Assembly: GCF_037974265.1 (NCBI RefSeq)
Contig: NZ_CP150233.1
Coordinates: 6,758,001 to 6,822,000 of the forward strand
Direction: 5' to 3'
Source of the DNA: Paenibacillus sp. FSL R5-0623
GTDB lineage: Bacteria > Bacillota > Bacilli > Paenibacillales > Paenibacillaceae
DNA length: 64,000 bases
Under the pieces are notes generated by a model, which searched no databases, had not been told where the DNA came from, and saw nothing but the letters and a program-made list of their open reading frames with translations. Each line of letters starts with the position of its first letter. Positions within the stretch are counted from its first letter, which is position 1. Shown in pieces: positions 1 to 9,100 of the stretch. The position numbers and the translations under genes are program-made.

Positions 1-522
1 ACGCTGCCATAACCCTGCAACTGTAATGGATTCAGCTTTGTCGGATATATCTTGACCCTCCTGCTCCGAAGATGCAGCAGACAACGTATATGTCCCGCCG
101 GATAGTTGCTCAATTAGTGCAGCTGATTCAGCAGCGGTTTGTTTTGTGACCAGTTCCATATCTGCTTCTTGTTCCAACAACTTGGCTACATCATCCTCTT
201 TCATCTCAAGCAAAACGATCGGAGGATCTTGCCATACCACGGCTCCAATATCATGATTACCTACCGTGTAACGAATATCCGGCAAACTCTCCGCATGTTG
301 CTTCCATATACGTTGCAACTCACGATATTCACTCGGTAGCCCACGATCCGTCACATCGCCTACATGCATAATCCCACTGCTACCCTGACAAAATGTAGCT
401 ATGTCGGCTAATGCTTGGTCCAGATGCCGGTTATGAATATGATCTGCCTCATCTCGCACATGTGTGTCCGTAATGACCTGGAAGCTGGCAAGTGGTTGCT
501 CCGGTGTATGTTCATTTTTCAT
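1..522 (-). CDS. metallophosphoesterase, N-terminal part (runs off left edge)
   Basis: 174 codons of a calcineurin-like metallophosphoesterase are visible; the C-terminus lies beyond the left edge. The metal-binding motifs are clear: Asp19-x-His21 in TDTHV, GDVTDRG around residue 55-61, and GNHD at 88-91. No signal peptide is present, so the enzyme is probably cytoplasmic. The substrate cannot be told; the family hydrolyses phosphomono- or diesters. The start ATG overlaps the TGA stop of the SMR transporter by one base (TGATG), with GGAGTG as ribosome site inside that gene, so the two are translationally coupled. It is the third gene of an HAD-SMR-phosphoesterase operon. Confidence 0.85.
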   Translation of the reverse strand, partial: MKNEHTPEQPLASFQVITDTHVRDEADHIHNRHLDQALADIATFCQGSSGIMHVGDVTDRGLPSEYRELQRIWKQHAESLPDIRYTVGNHDIGAVVWQDPPIVLLEMKEDDVAKLLEQEADMELVTKQTAAESAALIEQLSGGTYTLSAASSEQEGQDISDKAESITVAGLWQR

Positions 523-860
523 CAAGAATCACTCCATTTCAGTCCAATAATGCCAATCAGAATAAAACTGATCCATACCATCGACGTGAGCCGCAGACGT
601 TCACCAAAAAAGTAATGCCCTACAACACCAATGAGCGTAATGCCCACCCCAGACCAGATCGCATAAGCTACAGCCAGCGGCATATACTTCACTGCAAAAT
701 TAAGAAAGGTAAAGCTTGCTCCATAACAGACAAACATCAACACCGAAGGCCATAACCGCGAGAATCCATCCGATACTTTCAGCAAAATGGTAGCACTCAG
801 CTCCAGCCCAATGGCCAGTGCCAACAGTACCCAGCCCAAGTAAGCATGACTGTTCGTCAT
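522..860 (-). CDS. small multidrug resistance (SMR/EmrE-type) transporter
   Basis: A 112-residue protein with four hydrophobic helices, the usual SMR length. The essential membrane-embedded glutamate is present (Glu20, matching EmrE Glu14), followed by the family sequence SDGFSRLWPS and later AYAIWSGVGI. Such proteins work as antiparallel dimers exporting cationic drugs, guanidinium or polyamine-like compounds by proton antiport. Small multidrug pumps are often encoded as pairs in Bacillus, but only one copy is seen here. The gene overlaps the upstream HAD gene by four bases (ATGA) and the downstream phosphoesterase by one, indicating one coupled transcript. The substrate is unknown. Confidence 0.93.
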   Translation of the reverse strand: MTNSHAYLGWVLLALAIGLELSATILLKVSDGFSRLWPSVLMFVCYGASFTFLNFAVKYMPLAVAYAIWSGVGITLIGVVGHYFFGERLRLTSMVWISFILIGIIGLKWSDS

Positions 861-1627
861 CGATTCAGCCCACCATTCAGCAATTCATGGAAGGATTGAA
901 TCGTTCTATCCGCCAAACGGATTTTTCCCGTTTCTCCAATGCCAATCCTGTACCCCGCACCAGCGATTCGTGCCATCTCCATGTCTCCGTCCGTATCTCC
1001 AATAACCACAGTATGCTGCACTGATACACCCAACCGTTCACAGGCAAGTAGAAGCATATCGGGAAAAGGCTTGCCCCGCTCCACCAGATCCGTACCAATC
1101 ACCACGTCAAAAAGGGATTCCAGTCCCATCCACTGCAAATGTTTAATTGCATTTGGTGTATCATCTGCAGTCACTACACCCATAACCACGCCTTCGCTAC
1201 GGCACTGTTCAAGGAATTCACGAACGCCCGGTAACGGACGTGCTGGACGATGCTGCTCCATCTCTTCCTCCGCTCGCGCCAAGCATCCCCGAACCATAAT
1301 CTTGGCTTCCGCCCAGCTGAGACCCACACGATATCCATGCCACGTCAGCACGGCATACACTTCATCCATGGTTCCCATCGCAAGCGGCCCTCGCACGTCA
1401 TACCCATTCATTCGGCCTTGTTCATCGTGGAATGTACCCCAGATCTGCGGAAGTTCCTCTGTGTTGATACGCAGTCCTCGGATTGCCAACTGATCTCTGA
1501 AGTCGTTCAACACACAATCGGTCCAGAATCCCCACATACCTGTAAAATCAAGCAATGTCCCATCCTTGTCAAACAAAACAGCTTCAATCGGATTCGGTGA
1601 TCCGTCCACATACGTTTCATCTTGCAT
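857..1627 (-). CDS. HAD-superfamily hydrolase, phosphoglycolate phosphatase-like
   Basis: 256 residues. HAD motif I is FDKDGT with nucleophile Asp20 and Asp22, motif II is the VVTADD region, motif III is the lysine of RGKPFPD, and motif IV is VIGDTDGDMEMA. An inserted helical cap between motifs I and II makes it a C1-cap, PGP/Gph-like phosphatase. The substrate is not identifiable. The ATG at 1627 has AAGGAG at good spacing. It is the first gene of the operon that continues into the SMR transporter (4-base overlap). Confidence 0.88.
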   Translation of the reverse strand: MQDETYVDGSPNPIEAVLFDKDGTLLDFTGMWGFWTDCVLNDFRDQLAIRGLRINTEELPQIWGTFHDEQGRMNGYDVRGPLAMGTMDEVYAVLTWHGYRVGLSWAEAKIMVRGCLARAEEEMEQHRPARPLPGVREFLEQCRSEGVVMGVVTADDTPNAIKHLQWMGLESLFDVVIGTDLVERGKPFPDMLLLACERLGVSVQHTVVIGDTDGDMEMARIAGAGYRIGIGETGKIRLADRTIQSFHELLNGGLNR

Positions 1628-1663
1628 TGGTCAAACTCCTTGTCTGCGATCTTTATGAACGGA

Positions 1664-1692
1664 AAGGACGGTACAGCATGTACCGCCCTTTT
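1664..1692 (-). terminator. terminator of the sugar ABC transporter operon
   Basis: An inverted repeat (aCGGTACA / TGTACCGc, extended by AAGG/CCTT) lies after the solute-binding protein gene, between it and the HAD gene. The U-tract on either strand is short, so this is a moderate call. Confidence 0.5.
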
Positions 1693-1778
1693 CGCATGAG
1701 TTCTTATAGTAATACGTTTTTGCTTGCAATCCGAGCAGGTTCACAACCGAATCTCGCGGAAGCATTTCATCGATATCG

Positions 1779-3152
1779 TCACTTCACAATACGATCCAGT
1801 TCCTTCTGCGCTTTCTCTTTCGCTTCCTTCAGCGCTTGTTCAGCTGGCATATTATTGATCTGCACCTGATCAGCTGCATCCTTCAATGCATCATTGATTT
1901 TGCCACCCGTTGGATCCTGGAATGGAGCCGAAGCGTGAGCTGCCTGTTGCAGTGGTACGGTGATCTGCGGGTTTTCCTCACTGAATTTCATAAACTCTGG
2001 ATCTTGTTGAGCCGATTGACGTACTGCGATATATCCGGTGTTCATGGACCATGAAGCTGTATTTGAAGTCTCAGAGAAATACGTAAGCCATTTGTATGCT
2101 GCCTGTTGTTGTTCAGGCGTTGCCGCTGATGGGATACCTGCCGATATGGCACTTGCTACCGGTTTTCCTTCACCAATACCTTCCCAGCCTGGTTGTTGCA
2201 TTGCAGCGACTACGCTGAAGTCCAAGTCACCTTGGTCACCACTAGATCCGGTGTAACCTGCTGCTTTATTTTTCATCACATCATCAATCGTTTTGTACCA
2301 ATACTCCCAGCCCTGACCTCCATAGTGAATGCCCATAATCTTGTCTTCGTTGATCCATTTACGGAACAAGTCCCATGTCTCGATCCATTCCGGGGAGTCG
2401 ATCATGACGGTTTTGCCATCGTCGCTAAGAATCTGTCCGCCCTTACCCAGCACGGCATCAATCATATTGTCTCTACCCCACATCGGTTCCCAACCGTAGA
2501 AGGTGGTCTTGCCATTTTCTTGTTTGCTCATCTTCGCTGCCGCCTCAGCCAGCTTCTCCCATGTCGTCAGAGTTGCTGGGTCGATTCCGTTCTCCTTGAA
2601 CGTATCCATGCGGTAATACATGATCTGAGTCGTACCGTACATTGGCAAAAAGTATTGCTTTCCATCCACCTGTCCCTGGTTCAGGAATGTCTGTATGAAA
2701 TCGTCTTTCTTAAAATTCGGATCAGCGGCAATCATCTCATCCATGGGTGCATAATATCCTTTGCGTGCCCAGTCTATATTGGAGCTGAGTACAGCGGCTG
2801 GAACCTTCTTGGAAGCAATTGCTGCTTGCAGCTTCTGTTCCGTTTCCGTGTAATCTGCTTGTACAATCCCCTTTACAACGACTTCGTTCTGGGAGGCGTT
2901 GAACGCATCAATCGTCTTTTTCATGTTATCGCCCAGATTACCACCCAGACCATACCAGAATTCAATCTCCACCGGATCTTTCGCCTGAGCTTCGGTTCCA
3001 CTGGCAGCAGCCGTCGTGCCTGATTCTGCGGGTGCTTGTGTTCCACAAGCGGTCAGCAGTGCAAAGCTGGTCGCAAGTACCAGCGACATGCCACCCTTCC
3101 AGTTCAACCTCAATCTCTTTTTCCATGTCATGCTTGCTTGACTCCAGTTCAT
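1779..3152 (-). CDS. ABC transporter extracellular sugar-binding lipoprotein (family 1)
   Basis: About 457 residues. A basic N-terminus and hydrophobic stretch end in a lipobox LLTAC (Cys36 from the chosen start), so it is a membrane-anchored binding protein. The body resembles family 1 (CUT1) carbohydrate-binding proteins: IEFWYGLGG near the start of the mature domain and the usual GIPSAATPEQQQAAYKWL region. The start was set at the ATG at 3152 because GGGAGG sits 7 bases before it; an upstream in-frame ATG at 3191 has no ribosome site. It follows two permease genes on the same strand, with about 240 bases between them occupied by a palindromic repeat. The sugar is unknown. Confidence 0.93.
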   Translation of the reverse strand: MNWSQASMTWKKRLRLNWKGGMSLVLATSFALLTACGTQAPAESGTTAAASGTEAQAKDPVEIEFWYGLGGNLGDNMKKTIDAFNASQNEVVVKGIVQADYTETEQKLQAAIASKKVPAAVLSSNIDWARKGYYAPMDEMIAADPNFKKDDFIQTFLNQGQVDGKQYFLPMYGTTQIMYYRMDTFKENGIDPATLTTWEKLAEAAAKMSKQENGKTTFYGWEPMWGRDNMIDAVLGKGGQILSDDGKTVMIDSPEWIETWDLFRKWINEDKIMGIHYGGQGWEYWYKTIDDVMKNKAAGYTGSSGDQGDLDFSVVAAMQQPGWEGIGEGKPVASAISAGIPSAATPEQQQAAYKWLTYFSETSNTASWSMNTGYIAVRQSAQQDPEFMKFSEENPQITVPLQQAAHASAPFQDPTGGKINDALKDAADQVQINNMPAEQALKEAKEKAQKELDRIVK

Positions 3153-3185
3153 TGTTGTTCCTCCCGTTTTAGGTGAAATGGTAGT

Positions 3186-3379
3186 TTGCATAAATTGAAC
3201 TAAACAATATTTACACTAGCCACTCCAATGACAGAACAACCCTCCGATCGCTGTTATCCCCAGATTTTTTTGATTCCTTTTTATAAAGGTAAAATCTGGG
3301 GATAAAGGCGAGCGCTTCGCTTCTTCAGATTATTTCTGTCCTCTCCGTTTTGTGTAAATGTTTATTTCAATTTATATAG
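3186..3379. repeat. palindromic MITE-like element, copy A
   Basis: About 194 bases between the binding-protein and permease genes. The ends are inverted repeats (left TAAATTGAACTAAA with a TTTACAC tail; right GTGTAAAT with TTCAATTTATATAG). The core is a hairpin with perfect 15-bp arms at 3254-3268 and 3291-3305. The flanks 3177-3185 and 3380-3388 agree at 7 of 9 bases, consistent with a decayed target duplication. It has the same orientation as copy B and is inverted relative to copy C. No ORF lies inside. Confidence 0.8.
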
Positions 3380-3393
3380 TAAGGTAGTTAATA

Positions 3394-4299
3394 TCAGTTC
3401 TTGTTCACACCAGCCGTAATATTCACGCTCTGCATGATGGTCTTCTGGGTGAACAGGAAGAGAATAAGTAGTGGTGCGATGGTGAAGGCACTCGCAGCCA
3501 TAATCTGTGGCCAAGCCAGTCCATATGCCCCGCCTTCTACAAAGAAGCTGCGCAGACCCGCTGATACCAGCTGCAGGTCAGGGTCTTTGGTAATGAGCAT
3601 AGGCCAGAAATAGTTGTTGTACTGTTCAATAAACGTAATCAGCACCATCACAGCGAAGCTTGAGCGAACAAGCGGCGTGATAATTGTCCAGAGAATCCGG
3701 AAATGGGATGCACCATCCAGCTGTCCGGCTTCCACCAATTCATGAGATACCTGCATGAACGCCTGCCGGATCAGGAAGATCGAGAACACGCTGACACAGT
3801 TGGATACAATTAAGCCTGTGTAGGAATCCAGCAAGTTAAGTTCACTAAGCACCAAGTAACTAGGAAGATACACGGCCGTACTCGGTATCATATAACCCAC
3901 GAGAATCAGGGATGTCAGTACACCTTTGAGACGGAATTTCATATGTGTCAGGGCGTACGCCATCATACTGGAGTTGACGATCTGAAATAGACAGATGGCT
4001 AAGGCAACCCCGGTACTGTTCAGGATGTAACGGGCAAATGGTGCCGCGTTCCAGGCATCCACATAGTTGCTCCACAGGAACGTCTCCGGCCAGAAGGTCG
4101 GCGGAAACTGCCAGATCTCATCATTGGTTTTGAATCCGCTAATGACCATCCAATAGAAGGGAAAGGCTGTACCCAGCGCGATAATGGCTAACAGAAGGTA
4201 GCGGATTAATTTACTTATTTTAAAATTCGGTTGTGACACATTCTGCAACTCCTTGCGCTTCATCCGTTTAGACTTTTTGTTGGGCAATGTCATTGTCAT
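3394..4299 (-). CDS. carbohydrate ABC transporter permease (MalG-type)
   Basis: 301 residues with six predicted membrane helices and the CUT1 EAA loop EAGQLDGASHFRILWTI between residues about 190 and 210, which docks the ATPase. MalG-type proteins form the membrane channel with a MalF-type partner. The ATG overlaps the TAA stop of the upstream permease (TAATG), so the two are coupled. No ATP-binding subunit is encoded nearby; in Bacillota CUT1 importers of this kind usually share a general ATPase such as MsmX. Confidence 0.94.
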   Translation of the reverse strand: MTMTLPNKKSKRMKRKELQNVSQPNFKISKLIRYLLLAIIALGTAFPFYWMVISGFKTNDEIWQFPPTFWPETFLWSNYVDAWNAAPFARYILNSTGVALAICLFQIVNSSMMAYALTHMKFRLKGVLTSLILVGYMIPSTAVYLPSYLVLSELNLLDSYTGLIVSNCVSVFSIFLIRQAFMQVSHELVEAGQLDGASHFRILWTIITPLVRSSFAVMVLITFIEQYNNYFWPMLITKDPDLQLVSAGLRSFFVEGGAYGLAWPQIMAASAFTIAPLLILFLFTQKTIMQSVNITAGVNKN

Positions 4300-5174
4300 T
4301 AGTAGTGCACCAGACGTCTGCCAAGCAGGAAGGATACTCCCGACAGCAACACGCAGATCAGAATAATCACAACGGCGATGGACGAAGCTTCACCTACGTT
4401 AAAGGATTCGAAGGCAGACTGGTAATACATGTACAGTAACGTTCTCGTTGATCCCGCCGGTCCACCCTGCGTCATGACATTAATCTGGTCATAGGCTTGC
4501 AAGGACTGGATGGTAAGAATAATCGAGAGAAAAAATGTCGTTGGTGAGATCAGCGGCAATGTGATACTTCTGAACTTATCCCAACCGTTTGCCCCATCGA
4601 TTGAAGCTGCTTCGAGCAGATCGGAAGGTAGATTTCGTAGCGCAACGAGATAAAATACCATTGCCCACCCAATCGACTTCCAGAGCGTGACGATCAGAAC
4701 AGCAACCAATGCCCAGTCCGCGTCACGCAACCAGCCGATCGGAGATACGCCAACCCAGCCCAGCATCAGATTAGCGAGTCCCACTTCGGGCTCGAAGATC
4801 CAGGACCACGCAATGGACACCGCAACTGTCGGGGTGACCCAAGGTGAGAACAGTAACGTCCGGAAGATGCCGGATGATTTGATCTTGCTATTCATGAGCA
4901 TCGCAAGTGCCAATCCGCCCACAATAGTTGGGATTACACTTCCAAGTCCGAATAACAAGGTGACTTTCAATGATCGATAGAATTCAGAGTTTGTAAGCAG
5001 ATAACTGTAATTGTCCAAACCAACAAACAACTTGTCCGGGCTCATGAAGTCCCAATCAGTGAAACTGAGATAAACGATATATCCCAGAGGTCCCAGCCAG
5101 AAGATCAGCAATGGGATTAGAGCTGGCAGCGTGAATAGTACCGCCTCAGACTCCCTCCATAGTTTTAAACGCAA
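4299..5174 (-). CDS. carbohydrate ABC transporter permease (MalF/UgpA-type)
   Basis: About 291 residues, six membrane helices, and the EAA motif EAASIDGANGWDKFRSI. It is the partner channel subunit of the following MalG-type permease and the first gene of the importer operon. A GTG at 5183 is in frame, but AAGGAG directly abuts it; the same AAGGAG is 8 bases before the TTG at 5174, so TTG is the likelier start. The divergent GbsR-type regulator and a palindrome at 5250-5269 suggest local control. Confidence 0.92.
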   Translation of the reverse strand: MRLKLWRESEAVLFTLPALIPLLIFWLGPLGYIVYLSFTDWDFMSPDKLFVGLDNYSYLLTNSEFYRSLKVTLLFGLGSVIPTIVGGLALAMLMNSKIKSSGIFRTLLFSPWVTPTVAVSIAWSWIFEPEVGLANLMLGWVGVSPIGWLRDADWALVAVLIVTLWKSIGWAMVFYLVALRNLPSDLLEAASIDGANGWDKFRSITLPLISPTTFFLSIILTIQSLQAYDQINVMTQGGPAGSTRTLLYMYYQSAFESFNVGEASSIAVVIILICVLLSGVSFLLGRRLVHY

Positions 5175-5249
5175 ATCCCCCACTCCTTACTGTCCAATTT
5201 TTCTTTAATGATTGGGAATTTTTGAGTATAATCAGCTTTATATTTATTC

Positions 5250-5269
5250 TGTACAAAATTAATTGTACA
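5250..5269. promoter_or_regulatory. TGTACAA palindrome, candidate operator
   Basis: TGTACAA-N6-TTGTACA lies in the 200-base divergent gap between the sugar importer operon and the GbsR-type regulator. Perfect 7-bp arms and this position suggest an operator for the regulator; binding is inferred. Confidence 0.5.
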
Positions 5270-5372
5270 CTCGTATTGAAAATTCTAATTCCGGCTTATG
5301 TTAAAATTGGAGCAAGTCATGTAAAATATGAGGCAGCTAGTGGGAACGCTATCATAAACCAGAGGTGACATT

Positions 5373-5945
5373 GTGGGAAAAGAAACCGCCGGGAACCCGA
5401 ATCATTCTTCGTTACCTGATCGGCATGCGCTGAGGGAGAGAGTCATTGAGGCCATCGCCAATACGATGGATCTGTATGGGGTTAATCATACGTTTGGCAA
5501 ATTGTACGGCATCATGTATTTTGAAGATCGACCGATGACACTTGAAGAGATGAAGAATTCAATGAATATGAGCAAGAGCAACATGAGCTACGCGGTTCGT
5601 TCGCTGACAGAATCACAGATGATCTATAAATTGGAGGAAAAGAAGGAGCGCCAGGATCAATATCTGGCTGAGACCGACTTCTATCGTACGTTCCAGAATT
5701 TCTTCGGGGCCAAGCTCCAACGGGAAGTAGATGTCATGTTAGAAGGCATTCGTGAGGTCATTCCTGACCTGTCGGCTATGATCCTTTCGGAACATACCTC
5801 TTCCGAAGATCGAGATGATGCGCTGCGTGATCTGCACAAACTCCAACATGCGGAGCAATACTACGTCTGGCTGCAAGGATTTGTGGATCAGTTGCGGGAT
5901 GGTAAGTTTTACGAGAATGCTGCACACACGCTCGATAAAGAGTAG
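5373..5945 (+). CDS. GbsR/MarR-type transcriptional regulator
   Basis: 190 residues. The winged-helix region contains GKLYGIMYFEDRPMTLEEM and SMNMSKSNMSYAVRSL, the pattern of the GbsR/OpcR group of MarR-like repressors. In Bacillus subtilis GbsR senses choline and controls glycine-betaine synthesis; here the neighbour is a sugar importer, so the ligand is uncertain. The start is GTG at 5373 preceded by AGAGGTG. The gene stands divergent from the importer and ends in a bidirectional terminator shared with the S-layer protein gene. Confidence 0.88.
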   Translation: MGKETAGNPNHSSLPDRHALRERVIEAIANTMDLYGVNHTFGKLYGIMYFEDRPMTLEEMKNSMNMSKSNMSYAVRSLTESQMIYKLEEKKERQDQYLAETDFYRTFQNFFGAKLQREVDVMLEGIREVIPDLSAMILSEHTSSEDRDDALRDLHKLQHAEQYYVWLQGFVDQLRDGKFYENAAHTLDKE

Positions 5946-6040
5946 TACAACTGCGTAAACAGAATAACTAATGTGGTGACCTACGCGCTAACGAACCTAG
6001 ACGATCTGACGTACCCTTGTTGAGTCACACTAAAGCGCAA

Positions 6041-6090
6041 AAAGGAGCTGTCCCTAGCCAATGTTTGGCTTTTGGGACAGCTCTTTTTTT
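6041..6090. terminator. bidirectional terminator
   Basis: GAGCTGTCCC (6045-6054) pairs with GGGACAGCTC (6074-6083), followed by a run of T on the plus strand and preceded by A's giving U's on the minus strand. It separates the convergent regulator and SLH protein genes. Confidence 0.88.
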
Positions 6091-6186
6091 ATTCTATCTA
6101 TTGTATTGTCATATCCTATCCGTTTTTAGGGGTTCTCTTTTCCAAATGTTACTGCGTTAATGACCCCTTTTTTTCTTTTAGAAATA

Positions 6187-9100
6187 TTACTTTTGCGCTG
6201 CAGCTTCGATATCTACATATGCCCAATGTGTTGCTGGTACATCACTGAAAGTTGACGTACCTGCGCCAGTTAGGGGTGTACGGTTGAACAATACGTTCAA
6301 CACTTTCACTGCTTCAGCACGCGTCAGCTTGCTGTCTGGTTTGAATGTACCATCATTATATCCGACCATCAGGCCCGCAGATTGCACATAAGCAATCGCA
6401 TCTGCTGCCCACAGGTTTGCGGATACATCTGTGAAGGACACTGCTGTACCATTCACGGTTGTAGCACTCGCTTGTTGCTGCATCCAGCGATACGCAATGG
6501 TAGCCATCTGTGCACGAGTAATCGAACCTTCCGGTGCAAATTGGGTGTTGCTCATGCCGTTCATGATCCCAGCGGATTGCGCTTTGTGAATCTCACTTGT
6601 TGCCCAGTGTGTCGCAGATACATCCTTGTAACTCACGCTATTCGCGGAGCCTGCTGCCGCTTCAGTTGCAAGATTGCGAGCCAGCATGGCCGCCATCTGT
6701 GCACGTGTTACGAACGCATCCGGGCGGAAATCTACACCAAAACCTTGGATGTAAGGTATATGTGTACTTTGTGAAGCTTTCAGTCCATCCACAACAACGA
6801 GGGTGAACGTACTGAATTTGGTTACGGTAAATTCGATGCCTTCGCTGTTATCCGCGAGTTGTACCAATTTGCCTTGAATCAATTCTTTTGTGCCGTCACT
6901 GTGTTCGATATAGACCGCCAAGTTGTCCAATGCTTGCTGACGAGCAGTCGGATCAGTTGGCAGACTGTCACGCAGTGGCAACGTGAGTGTCACTTCGCGG
7001 CTCTGCATGTTCGTGTCGATCTCTACCGGACGAGCCAATACACGTACATTCGTATTCGGAGCAACTTGTTGAATCAACTGCTCTTTCTTCGCACGCTCTT
7101 CGACTTCCTTACGTTCGGATTCCTTTTTCAGTGGAACCACACGGAAGTACAAGTCTTGATCAAATCCGGCGATGGAATTCGTCGGAACGGAAATCACTAC
7201 ATTTTCAGTGGAAATTTCAAGTTGCAACGAACCATCATTTAGTTCTTTTACCGCTGCTTTAGGCAGTTCAATACGTGTCTCGGACACGGAATCTTTGGTA
7301 TCTGGAATGACAATGCGTGCGGTGTTCATGTTCAATTGCTTCGCTTTTTCTACCGATTCCTTGGCAATCGCTTCGGTCATTTTCACTAGATCTTTGATCG
7401 TGCCGTTGGTTTCGGTTGTACGTGTGATCGGTGTTTTGGTCAGATTAGTGCCGTTAGTTCCGTTGACATCTACCACGATCTGCTCTTGTTTCGTTGTTGG
7501 TGCAGGTGTAGACGTTACAGGTGAAGATCCTCCTCCACTTCCACCGCCAGTTGATGGTGTTGGTGTTGGTGTTGGTGTTGGTGTTGGATTAATAATGATG
7601 ACCTGATCGAAGAAACGATCAAATGCTGTCTGCACTTCGCTAATACTGCTGTATCCGTTAGCAAGCCTGCGATCAAGCATCCATTGAGCCAGTTTTCCCA
7701 TTCGAGTATCATCTTCTACTAGATCCTTCATGGCATTCAACTTAAGTAGGAATGGTTCGAAAGGCTCCATCATCTCAGTAGATTGCTGGAAACTGTATAG
7801 CATCAGCATGGCTTTCTTCATCTCGCTAACGTCTGTAGTTTCATTAATGTAGGAATAATTCATGACTAACATTAAAGAAGCACCGTAAACCTGTTCAATT
7901 GAAAGATCCGAACCCTGAAATAGACGTTTTGCGGTATAAGCAAGCAACTCTTTATCCACATTGGATGCATTTAAATATTTTTGACCTAACTCTTTAAACA
8001 TTTCCATCCCTGGATATTCAAAGTACTCTGTTGACTCAACAAAAAGGGAATAGAACTCATTCAAATGCTGTTGGAAAAGAATCCTGTCTGTTTGTTTGAT
8101 CGTTTGGATGCCTTTATATCCAATTTCCACAGCATATTCTACTTGTTTCTTAAGATTATAAGCATAGTCACTCGGTAAAAAGGTCATTACCACATTAGCT
8201 ATGGCTTTCTTCTCCTCAGGTTGGAGATTGTCAAAGCCAGCCGGAAGGTCTAACCATTCCGCTTGAGTAATTGCTCCCAGGATAGCATCAGTATTCTTCG
8301 TAGCTCTCGCTTCGTTGATTACCTTCAAAGGATCCGAAGTAAAAACCAAGATCTTATAGAGGCTTGCAGTATTACTTCCGTTTGCCTTAACTCGAACCCA
8401 TACCGTTGTGTTCCCTTCAAATTGGGGTGGGTTCGTGGAGCTGTAATCAAACCAATTTTCGCCATTGTTCTGAGTGTATTCCATAGTCTCATCCGCATCA
8501 ACAATGACATTTACATTGTCATCTACGCTTACTGCTGGTGCTACCGGTATTGGCTGAATTGGTGGGAATGGTGGGAATGTCGGTAGTGGTGGAATCATCG
8601 GGAAGAAGAAGTTATTGAAAGCTATTTGTATCTCACTGTAATTGGTGTAACCCCCATTTGGCTTTCTATCCAACATCCACTTTGACAACCGTTCCATTTC
8701 CGCAACATTAGAAGAAATAATCTGCATTTTATGGAAATCAAGCGGGAATATCCCTATGAGGCTCTCCTTAGGAGTTCCCTTATATTGCTCCGCTTTTTGT
8801 TGAATTTTATATAGCCCTGTTAAAGCTTCATTCATTTCGTTAGTCGTTGATGCTTTGGTGAAATTGAAACTTTGACTAAGCATCATATTGAGATTCATCA
8901 CAGACTGTTCTAGTGATAGATCATTTCCAATTCTATCTAGATTAACTGAATATGATAATATGTTTTTATCCAGATCGGCCCCCAATAGATACTGATACAG
9001 TTGTGGCTGAATCGCACTTAAATACGCTGGGCTGAATACATTGTTCGCACTAGCTAGTTTCTCAAAATAAGAGGTTAGCTTAGCTTGCATAACAGGCAAT

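Noticed and set aside
939..1493. 184-codon frame antisense to the HAD gene
   Set aside because: Overlaps all HAD motifs; Ser/Arg/Pro-rich shadow.
2193..3023. 276-codon open frame antisense to the sugar-binding protein
   Set aside because: No ribosome site, no domain, Cys/His-rich composition typical of a shadow frame.
7558..7587. CRISPR-like repeat array
   Set aside because: It is a coding hexanucleotide repeat without spacers. No CRISPR array was seen elsewhere.
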